DNA of 64,000 bases from Phragmites australis (lineage: Eukaryota; Streptophyta; Magnoliopsida; Poales; Poaceae): the NCBI RefSeq assembly GCF_958298935.1, contig NC_084924.1, positions 14,605,819-14,669,818 of the forward strand, given 5' to 3'. The stretch's first letter is position 1; the number at the start of each line of letters is the position of its first letter. The notes beneath the pieces were generated by a model. The model searched no databases. It had not been told where the DNA came from and was given only the letters and a program-made list of their open reading frames with translations. Positions 55,846-64,000 of the stretch are shown here, piece by piece. The position numbers and the translations under genes were made by a program.

Positions 55846-57063
55846 GGATGGTTCCTCATACCAAGGCATTGAAGCTCAAAAGCGGGAGGTAGAGAGGATT
55901 ATGCTTGCATGCTACCAAAAGACAAGACAAAGGGTGATCAAGAAGAGCGATCCAACGCTGATCATCTACGTAAAAACTAAGGTAAAGCCCAATATAAGTG
56001 ATTCTTCTCTTGTTGTGCAAGAACAAATCGTGCACATGGTTGATCAATCCGTATGTGCTGCCATCAGTAACAAGTTTGACATGTTAGATAAAGGTTTAGA
56101 TCAATCACTCAATAGCCATTTTGATTATATAGTTGTAGAGGTGCAAGGTACTAGAGATACACTAAAACAGCCCTTGTTACATGATGCTAGTACTTCCAAT
56201 TCGAACAATGGTAGTAAATTTCAGCAAGTTTCTTTTGGTTCACCGGCACAATTCATGGCATCTATGCCTCTACAACAAGATATGCCGATGCATCAAATTG
56301 CTCGCAAGTCAACTGGAGGATGTCCACCCATTCTTCAACATGTTCCAACCAAAGAGAAGATTGATGATCCACTTTCCGCAATATGGATCCCGTTCCTGAT
56401 GTTTATGAGTGATGGTCTTCATGCTGGACACCTTCCTCGCTTGCTGTGGGGAACACTTTCTGGACTTGGACATTCAAGGAAGCCAATCTACCAGGAGTCA
56501 AGAAGCAGCGAACTGGATATGTGGAATGGAAGGTAGAATTCACCATCTACGATTATGAGCAAAGCGAAGATGGAGGAATGGACGTTCATCGAGTTGTGGG
56601 CATTCACTTTGCAATGTCCCCAAGAGCAACCTTCACTACTGGAGTTCGAGATGCAGCACGTCAAGCCATATCTCCTGTCCGTGATCAATACAATAGCAAG
56701 ATTGTTGACTCTCCCTATGCCTACTGCCCTCGAAGGACTCGTGGAATTGATGAGCCGTTCGTGAAGCACACCTTTAAAGAAAACCCCAAGGTACGGGAAC
56801 AAGTGGCGTTCACTATGGCCTTGGAAGATGAGCTAGATTATGCCCTATGGGAGTTGGTTGATGTTCAACGCCACCTTACTTTTGCCACTTCACTTCTCAA
56901 GGATGAACAGCGTGCCAATCAAGAACCTAAAGAAGAAGAAGAAGAAACCATGTCTATCCACTCACCTCCATGCAAAAGGATCAACCTCAATGCCCCCACC
57001 ATAGAAGAAAAAGGATCAAGCGAGTCTTTCTCAGGATCCAACACTAGAGAGGACTCCCAATAG
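55844..57063 (+). pseudogene. Unrecognised frame pair upstream of a gypsy gag
   Basis: Two overlapping plus frames, 55844-56536 (230 codons) and 56446-57063 (205 codons), in different phase. The first has KKSDPTLIIYVKTKVKPNIS, EQIVHMVDQSVCAAISNKFD and Gln/Met-rich MPLQQDMPMHQIARK. The second has TWTFKEANLPGVKKQRTGYV, EWKVEFTIYDYEQ, TGVRDAARQAISPVRDQYNS, AYCPRRTRGIDEP and a tail EPKEEEEETMSI. The second resembles in layout an unnamed group of grass hypothetical proteins (a WxxxxxIY segment, DAARxA, then YxPRR); this is from memory and unsure. The pair may be one gene split by a frameshift near 56440. It sits between an LTR and a gag, where coding sequence is unusual. Confidence 0.45.
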
Positions 57064-57331
57064 TATAGTCTTTTAGTAGATCGTCTTAGTGTCGTTAGAG
57101 TCGAGCGTCATTGTAATTGTTAAGGATAATAATGCTAGTGTGAGAATTGTTACGGTGCTAAGTGTGTTATTTGGATCTTTTGTTTGAGTGTCAGTGTGAA
57201 CTGTGGAATGCTTTGGCACCTTGTCCACAGTCGCATCTTTAATATATCATATAATATAATATAGTTGGGTTCCATTAGTTAAATCTTTTCTAATCTTGCT
57301 TATTTTCTGCTATCTTTCTTTCCAACCCCGA
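57064..57331. other. Segment between the frame pair and gag
   Basis: T-rich text with tatatcatataatataatata (57243-57263) and a polypyrimidine run ttctttccaaccccgatcag just before the gag ATG, which looks like an intron acceptor. No primer binding site was found, so the 5' LTR junction of the following element is missing. Confidence 0.4.
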
Positions 57332-58340
57332 TCAGATGGTTAACACAAGAAGGAGTCTCGGTGGTAACAATGAGAATGATATCAACAACCAGAATCCACC
57401 CCCGCCTCCTCCAATGACTATGGAACAATAAATGGATATGCAGACCTAGATCTTGCAAGCTTTAGCCCAAACGATGGTTTAGATGCAGCAATAGCAGCCA
57501 AATCATGTTCCTCAACCCCATGAACCATCAAGACTTGGAGAATTTAAGAGAACTCAGCCCCAGTCTTTAGTCATGCAGTGAGCCTATGGATGTAGATAAT
57601 TGGCTAAAGGACATAGAAAGGAAGCTACAAGTTGCACAATGCACTGACAGAGAGATGATTCTTTATGCCTCGCACCAACTCGTCGGTCAAGCCTTGTACT
57701 GGTGGGAAGCATACTGTGTTGTGCATGATAACCCTTCAACTATCACCTGGATCGAATTCAAAGCCAGTTTTCACACTCACCATGTGCCATCAGGAGATGT
57801 TCGTCTGAAGAAGAATGAATTCATGAGCTTGAAGCAAGGACCAATGTCTGTAAGAGAGTATGTGACCAAGTTCACTCAACTGTCTAGGTATGCACCAAGT
57901 GAAGTGGACATGGATGAGAAGAAGCAGGAACGCTTTTTGGAAGGCCTGAATGATGCTATTGAATATGCCCTACTACCTCAAGAGTTTGCCAATTTCCAAG
58001 CTTTAGTGAACAAAGCTTTAGTGGTTGAACACAAGCGTTGCCAACTGGATGAAAAGAAAAGGAAGATGTCATTCCAAGGGCAAGAAAGCAACGCACGTCC
58101 TCATGTGACAACTCAAGCACCTCAACAAGGTCCCATGTTCTGTTCCAACAATCAGTATAGGACACAGTCTCAAGCACCTGTCCAGTGCTCCAACTTTCAA
58201 ACACCTCGTCCTACTCTACTGGCCACTCCTCAAGTCAAGAATAACCCAACTACTCCCGCCTCAAGCAAAGCATGTTTACACTATGGATAAGAAGGACACT
58301 TTGTGAATAGATGTCCCAAGAAGTTTCCAAATCAGGTCAA
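57332..58340 (+). pseudogene. Gypsy gag with zinc knuckle
   Basis: Starts MVNTRRSLGGNNENDINNQN at about 57337. After stops near 57430, 57480 and 57580 the main block 57586-58290 reads NWLKDIERKLQVAQCTDREM, ILYASHQLVGQALYWWEAYC, ITWIEFKASFHTHHVPSGDV and EYVTKFTQLSRYAPSEVDMD, the retrotransposon gag core. A zinc knuckle CLHYG, stop, EGHFVNRCPKK lies at 58270-58322; the stop TAA at 58288-58290 falls where Cys or Gln would be. Its MVNT start is shared with the gag at 6389-6817. Confidence 0.85.
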
Positions 58341-58379
58341 CACCAACACTCCAAAGACTACTCAGTTTCAATCCCAAGC

Positions 58380-58960
58380 ATGCAACTTCATCCATGGGAA
58401 GATCAATCATGTCACCACAGAAGAAGCTCAATATGCCCAGGATGTGGTATATGGTATGTTCTTTGTCAACTCTCAACCCACATAGGTTTTGTTTGATTCT
58501 GGAGCTTCCCATCCTTCGTAGCTACTCAGTATGTTGTAAAGCATGGTATGCCTATGGTTATAATGAAACACCCTATGCATATTAGTTCTCCTGGAGGAGA
58601 TTTGAAGGCACAATATATGTGTCATAGAACGAGTCTTTAAAAAAGGCATAGATGTGATCTTGGAATAGATTGGTTAGCCAAGTTTGATAGAGTTATGGAG
58701 TGTGCCGAAAGGGTAGTCCACTTAACCAATGGAAATGGAACTAAAGTTGAGTTCGTAACCACTGTCCCAGTAGCAGAAGAATGTTCCCTCAATTCACTTG
58801 AAGGTACACCTATTGAGCAGATCAGAGTTGTTTGTGAGTTTCCCGATGTTTTCCTGATGAATTGCCAGGTATGCCACCAGATTGAGAAATTGACTTTGTC
58901 ATTGAATTGGTACCCGGTACGACTCAGATAGCTAAAAGGCCATATAGAATGTCTGCTAAT
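58380..58960 (+). pseudogene. Gypsy protease, heavily broken
   Basis: CNFIHGKINHVTTEEAQYAQ and DVVYGMFFVNSQPT are followed by a stop and VLFDSGASHPS, in which DSGAS is the aspartic protease active site (58495-58515). Later pieces are out of frame; LGIDWLAKFD is recognisable at about 58661-58690 as the usual GMDWL box. The link to RT is at 58840-58960 (DVFLMNCQVCHQIE). Confidence 0.75.
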
Positions 58961-58969
58961 GACCGAGCT

Positions 58970-59640
58970 GAGTTAAAGAAGCAAATCCAAAAATAATTAG
59001 GTAAAGGTTTTATTTGACCAAGTGCGTCACCATGAGGAGCCCCAGTCCTTTTCGTGGATAAGAAGGATGGTACTCGAAGAATGTGTGTAGACTACAGAGC
59101 GCTCAATGATGTGACCATTAAGAACAAGTACCCATTACCTCAGATTGAGGATTTGTTTGATCAGATGAGAGGAGCTCTAGTGTTATCTAAGATTAATCTA
59201 AGGTCAGGATATTATCAGTTGAAGATTTGATCGTCAGATGTACCCAAGACTGCCTTCAGTACTATATGGACTATATGAGTATATTGTTATGTATTTTGGA
59301 TTGACCAATGCACCAGCCTATTTCATGAATTTCATGAATAAGGTATGTATGGATTATCTGAACAAGTTTGTAGTGGTATTCATTGATGATATACTAATTT
59401 TCTCTATGAGTGAAGAAGAACACGAAGAACATTTGAGAATTGTGCTACAGACACTCAGAGAGCATCAGCTGTATAGCAAGCTTAGCAAGTGTGATTTTTG
59501 GTTAGATCAAGTCATTTCTCTAGGACATGTCATAATAGCTGGAGGTGTAGCAGTAGATCCAAGCAAGGTCAAGGATGTATTGGATTGGTTACCGCCTACC
59601 AATGTGTCAGAGAACCGAAGTTTCCTTGGTTTAGCATGAT
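58970..59640 (+). pseudogene. Gypsy reverse transcriptase
   Basis: 59050-59220 reads [54 protein letters not shown]; the first catalytic Asp of the usual SKIDLRSGYHQ is Asn here. After frameshifts 59238-59639 reads [40 protein letters not shown] with FIDD as the catalytic box, and [18 protein letters not shown]. Stops at 59229 and 59639. A clear gypsy RT. Confidence 0.85.
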
Positions 59641-60180
59641 ATTATCACTGCTTCATAAAAGGATTCTCTAAGATAGCTCAACATCTTACCTCTTTTCTAC
59701 AGAAAAATGTGGTTTCTAAATGGAGCCCAGATTGTCAAGCAAGTTTTGAAGAATTGAAGAGGAAACTGACTACAACCCCAGTTCTAGTTCTACCAGACAT
59801 CAGCAAGAACTTTGATATCTATTGTGATGCTTCGCGACAAGGACTTGAATGTGTTCTTATGCAACGAGGTCAAGTTGTAGCCTATGCATCAAGGCAATTA
59901 AGGAAGCATGAGGAGCATTATCCTATGCACCTGGAATTAGCAGTTGTGGTTCATGCATTAAAGATTTAGAGACACTGCCTCATTGAAAAATGGTGTGAGA
60001 TATATACGGATCATAAGAGTTTGAAATATATGTTCACCCAACCGGATCTAAACCCTCATCAGTGCCGATGGCTAGAGTTAATCAAGGATTATGATGTTGG
60101 AATTCATTATCACCAAGGAAAGGCGAATGTAGTAGCCGATGCCTTGAATCGAAAGAGTTACTGCAACTCAATGATGTTAA
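59640..60180 (+). pseudogene. Gypsy RNase H
   Basis: [20 protein letters not shown] begins the tether. 59709-59969 reads [40 protein letters not shown] text with the catalytic DAS box, then [20 protein letters not shown] and LAVVVHALK. After a stop, YTDHKSLKYMFTQPDLNPHQ and YHQGKANVVADALNRK give the remaining catalytic Asp residues. The tail end ALNRKS is at 60150. Confidence 0.85.
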
Positions 60181-60399
60181 GGAAGGACAACCTGAGTTAT
60201 GGAAAGAGTTTGAGAAGCTCAACCTTGGATTTGTGGCAAATTTGGAAGCAATTACCATGGAAGTTGATTTTACACTTGAACAAGACATTCATAAGGGTCA
60301 ACTTGAAGATGAAAAGATCAAAGAAATCAAGCAGCTTATCAAGGATGATAAAGCACCATGATGTATAGAGGATAGTCAAGGTATTGTATGGTTCAAGAA

Positions 60400-61744
60400 G
60401 AGAATCTATATGCCAAATAAGAAGGCCATTAAAGAGTTGATTCTAAAGGAAGCTCATGATTCAACGTATTCCATTCACCCTGGAAGCATGAAGATGTATC
60501 AAAATCTCAAGGATCGCTACTGGTGGAATGGAATGAAGAGAGATGTAGCAGAGTATGTAGCTTTGTGTGATACTTGCTAGAAAGTTAAGGCAGAACATCT
60601 GAGACCAGCAGGATTTCTACAACCTTTAAACTTACCTGAATGGAAATGGGAGGAAATTGGTATGGATTTTATTGTTGGATTACCTTGTACGCAAGGAGGA
60701 TATGATTCGATATGGGTTATAGTTGATCGCCTGACTAAAGTCGCTCACTTTACCCCGATTAAGACTGGATATAGTGGTGCTAGACTAGCAGAGCTGTATA
60801 TGTTGAGAATAGTGTGTTTGCACGATGTGCCAAAGAAGATTGTCTCGGATAGAGGAACTCAGTTTACTTCCAAGTTTTGGTAGAAGCTACATGAGTCCAT
60901 GGACATGAAGCTGAATTTCAATTATGCGTGTAAACCCCCAAAAAATGGTCAGACTGAGAGAGTAAATCAGGTACTCGAGGATATGTTAAGAGCTTGTGCC
61001 CTAAAGTATGGTAAAAATTGGGATAAGAGTTTGTCATATGCAAAGTTCTCATACAATAATAGCTATCAGGCAAGTCTTCAAATATCTTTGTTTGAAGCCT
61101 TATATGGAAGAAAGTGTAGAATACCGTTGTTCTGGAATGATACTAGTGGAAGTCAAGTTTTTGGACTAGAAGATCTACGAGATGCAGAAAAACAAGTTCA
61201 GATAATTCGAGAGAACATAAGGATTGCTTAGTCAAGACAAAAAAGTTATGCTGACAACAGACGAAGAAAATTGGTTTTTGAAATTAGAGATTTTGTCTAT
61301 CTCAAGGTATCGCCCATAAAAGGTCTTTGTAGATTTAAGGTTAATGGGAAGTTATCACCAAGATTCATTGGACCTTTCAAGATACTGGATAAAAGAGAAG
61401 AAGTAGCTTATCGGTTGAAGTTTCCGCCTCAGGTGGTAGATGTGCATGATGTCTTTCATGTGTCTCAGTTGAAGAAGTTTCTTCGAGTGCCCGAAGAACA
61501 GTTGTCAATGGAAGAGTTGGATGTTCAAGAAGATCTCTTTTATAAAGAGTATCCAGTAAAGATCATTGAAAGATCAGAAAGGGTTGTCAAAACCAAAGTG
61601 ATACCAATGTGCAAAGTGCAATGGATTAACCACTCACAGGATGAAGCAACATGGGAAAGAGAAGAAAATCTGAAGTCAGAGTTTCCTTATCTTTTCTCCG
61701 ATCCGTCCGAATCTCGAGGGCAAGATTCATTCCAAGAGCGGTAG
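60400..61744 (+). pseudogene. Gypsy integrase with C-terminal chromodomain
   Basis: Zinc-binding part: YSIHPGSMKMYQNLKDRYWW, DVAEYVALCDTC (60460-60582), then a stop. Core: WEEIGMDFIVGLP, SIWVIVDRLTKVAHFTPIKT, KKIVSDRGTQFTSKFW, a stop, and PPKNGQTERVNQVLEDMLRA, with both Asp and the Glu of the DDE triad present. C-terminal GPFKILDKREEVAYRLKFPP and VFHVSQLKKFLRVP. Chromodomain at about 61548-61690: YPVKIIERSERVVKTKVIPM, CKVQWINHSQDEATWEREEN, SEFPYLF. Chromodomains of this group are thought to steer insertion to heterochromatin. Stop at 61742-61744, four bases before the LTR. Confidence 0.9.
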
Positions 61745-61747
61745 GTT

Positions 61748-64000
61748 TGTAACACCCTGATTTTTAATTTCTCAAATTCTTAAAATTTCCTAGAATTAAT
61801 TAAGATCCAAACAAATAGAATTGGATAAAACCTAATTTCTAAAACCAAATTCAAAATTTGACTTAGGTTATATTTTGTTTGAATGCATTCATGCAGAAAT
61901 AGGCATTCTAGGGTTTATTTGGTTTTTGTTGGGTTGCATTTGGCTTGGTTTGTTTTGCCTTTGTTTGATTTGGAGAAGCATAAAATAGAAAAGGAAAACC
62001 AAAAACTCTACCCATGCTACCCTTTTCTCCCTTCGGCCTAGCCGCCTTCTGCCTACCCCATCCCTCTCCTCCTGTCCACTTGGGCATCAGCCCAGCCAAC
62101 GCCCGCTCAACCCAGCAGGCCAAGCCGCAGCCCGCGCCTGGCACACTTGCCACCTCTCCCTCCTGAACATGCCTTCCCTCATGCCGCTTTCACCCTGAGC
62201 CACCGACATGTGAACCCCACATGTCGAGCCCATCTCCTACCTCTAGTCGGATTCCGACTCGAGCTCGAACATGTGCCAGCCGCCACATTCCATCCAAATC
62301 CAAGCCTAACCCAAACCAAAGACCTTATAGAAACTTGCCTGATCAAATCCCCGGGATCCCCTTTATCTCTTACCGGCCCTATCCCCAATGAACCATGTTG
62401 AAATAAGGAAAACTAAGCTCGTTTTGCACCCGCCACCGCCGAACCCTAGTCGGACTTGCCCCGGTCTCCTCGAGCTCCCCCTCCTATAAATAGATGCCTA
62501 GGCGTCCTCCCTGGGGCACACCGCAAGTTTTCCCCAACTCCTCGACGAGTTTCTGATGCCGGAGAGCGTCTCACCGAAGCCCCGCTATACAAAGCCATCA
62601 TCGCATGTCACCAAGCCACTCCGGTGCTCCATCGCCCTTGCTGACGCCCTAGGTGAGTTCCCCCTACTCCCCTCTACGTGAACCACAGCTAGCCGGAGTC
62701 CCCAGCCCGCTGGAGCGCCGTTCCAGCGAAATCCTAGCCACATGCCACCGCACCAAAGCCCCTCTGTCATCCCTGCTTTTGTCGTTGGCCATCAACCTCC
62801 CTACTCCCTCTCTCACCATCGGATTTAGATCCAAGGGCCGAGTTTAGATCATACCCCTTCGGGTTATGAACAGTCCATCGTGGACCATGGACCATGGTCA
62901 GAGGTCCGATCCACGAGTCCATAGTGTCGGTTCATCGAACAGTAGAGGTGCTGACATCATCTTTGTGTAATAGTTAGGATTTCCAGTATAGAAATAAATC
63001 TAATAATTCCGAAATGGTAATTTTGCAGAAAAGCCCTCATTTAGTAAAACCATCATAACTTTCTCGTCATAGCTCCGTTTTAAGCGATTCTTGCACCTTA
63101 GATTCCTTTTTTAGAGATCTATCTTTCTAGTCAAATTTTGTCTTGTTGTTCTTTTGTTTTGAGCTCCGTTCTTAGTGTGTTTTGTTTGTGTGCTTTGTCA
63201 GTAATTGTGCTATTAGACGTCAACGCCCGGATCAGTTTGAGGAGCATCAAGATCAAAAGCTACAGTTCACTGAGCAACAACAAGGAGAAGGCAAGTGTCC
63301 TTCATCATATTGAACCTATCTTTTTAAATGTTTTTTATAAAACTGCATCGATGTCTGTGAACTTGATAGGCAGTCACCTACGTTAGGGTTTACCTAGTTC
63401 TTCCTTTACATTCCTTGAATCTTAAGTGGTAGTTAATATGGGTCTTTTGGGTAAAATTGCTTAGCTAAGCTGTCAGGATATTGGGAGGTGTCATATAATT
63501 GATTAATGGACATATACAACTATGATGATAAACATGACATAGCAACATGGAACTTAGGACTTGGGCAAAGAGATGGTTTTGTTAATGTTGGTGGGCTTGT
63601 GGATACGTTCCAAGCATAATGATAGGTTCTGGATGTCCTTTAACATTTGCTATGGTTCTGGATGTCCGTTAATATTTGTATAGGTCCTGGATGTCCTTTA
63701 ACATTTGATGGCTATTACCCGTTGGATAGTCTTTGCTCAAGTGTAAACAAGTGAAACATGTGAAACCTGATTAAGGACTAGATCGTTGAGTGACAAACCA
63801 AGAAATACCGTTCAAACACGAGACCAATATGGGTAAGGCTTAGCATATCAGTTAGACACCTGGCTCGCATTCGTTGGAGTAACAGGACCTAATTGATGGA
63901 CCATGCTTTGTAGTGATCTGCTGGCGGCACACCACTGAAGTGTGTTAAGTGTATTGCAAATACGGGAACATGGATGTCATGACTCATGGCTAAAAGTTCG
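61748..64000 (+). repeat. 3' LTR, truncated by the window end
   Basis: Starts TGTAACACCCTGATTTTTAA, the same start type as the minus-strand LTR at 5399. A GC-rich exon-like block lies at 62040-62850 with a splice-donor-like gtgagt at 62654, and TATA-like tataaata at 62486-62493. Frames there (62147-62401, 62456-62644 plus) are not recognised and lie within the LTR. A 29-bp triplication is at 63625-63711. The end of the LTR is not in the window. Confidence 0.8.
63625..63711. repeat. 29-bp tandem triplication
   Basis: Three units starting ggttctggatgtcc, ggttctggatgtcc and ggtcctggatgtcc at 63625, 63654 and 63683, each ending near acatttg or atatttg. Confidence 0.9.

Larger units (their letters stand above)
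57330..64000 (+). mobile_element. Chromodomain gypsy element, 5' LTR not found, 3' LTR cut by window
   Basis: Order on the plus strand: gag, protease, RT, RNase H, integrase, chromodomain, LTR start at 61748. Integrase precedes nothing but the chromodomain, as in gypsy chromoviruses; sequence details (GYDSIWVIVDRLTKVAHF, TERVNQVLEDMLRACALKYG) fit the Tekay/Del group. The LTR upstream at 53062 begins differently (TGTCGCATCCC versus TGTAACACCC), so it is not the matching 5' LTR. Many stops and frameshifts make the element inactive. Confidence 0.85.

Noticed and set aside
55845..55858. Primer-binding-site-like text on the minus strand (ttggtatgagga)
   Set aside because: Orientation is opposite to the adjacent plus-strand LTR and coding frames, and three of twelve bases differ from the initiator tRNA-Met site.
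62147..62847. Short frames with exon-like GC content after the last pol
   Set aside because: They lie inside the 3' LTR, whose GC-rich centre commonly mimics exons.

Overview
The window looks like nuclear DNA of a grass with a large, repeat-rich genome. No intact host gene can be supported. Nearly everything is transposable element sequence typical of Poaceae: long-LTR Ty3/gypsy elements with chromodomains, gypsy elements carrying an antisense gene, a copia element, and CACTA and hAT DNA transposons with short non-autonomous derivatives. Family names come from recognising motifs by eye; no database search was possible. The species cannot be named from this window.

Layout. 1-2224: GC-rich segment and a degraded LTR-like stretch with a (GA)n microsatellite. 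2233-11586: a three-level nest. A small hAT (8-bp duplication, 6/8 match) holds a CACTA element, which holds a gag-only gypsy element at 4169-10933 with a perfect 5-bp duplication, a primer binding site, a polypurine tract and two LTRs of very unequal length. 11595-13924: LTR-like fragments. 13925-17931: minus-strand copia element with its 5' LTR, gag, protease, integrase and part of RT; the 3' end is gone. 17932-26516: a low-repeat island with a promoter-like TATA site, peppered with DNA transposons. Four hAT elements there have 8-bp duplications (two of them side by side on the same target), and a CACTA has a perfect 3-bp duplication. No coding gene is recognisable in the island.

26517-34875: an LTR fragment, the 3' half of a plus-strand gypsy element whose recognisable coding content is an antisense gene, its 3' LTR with a 31-bp tandem array, then a fragment of a reversed LTR. 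34876-36600: a broken sulfate transporter gene fragment with three recognisable exons. 36601-48807: a nearly full-length plus-strand gypsy element (gag, protease, RT, RNase H, integrase) followed by an antisense gene of the same type as at 28-32 kb. 48808-53061: remnants of two further gypsy polyproteins. 53062-55845: a long LTR. 55844-57063: an unusual pair of overlapping reading frames. 57330-64000: a chromodomain gypsy element (gag to chromodomain) and the start of its 3' LTR, which runs off the window.

All polyproteins carry stops and frameshifts, so no autonomous element is intact here. The two antisense genes are among the better preserved coding stretches. The most informative structures are the nested insertion, the tandem hAT insertion with three copies of one target site, the paired antisense genes, and the 42-bp coding-type repeat split by the gypsy insertion.
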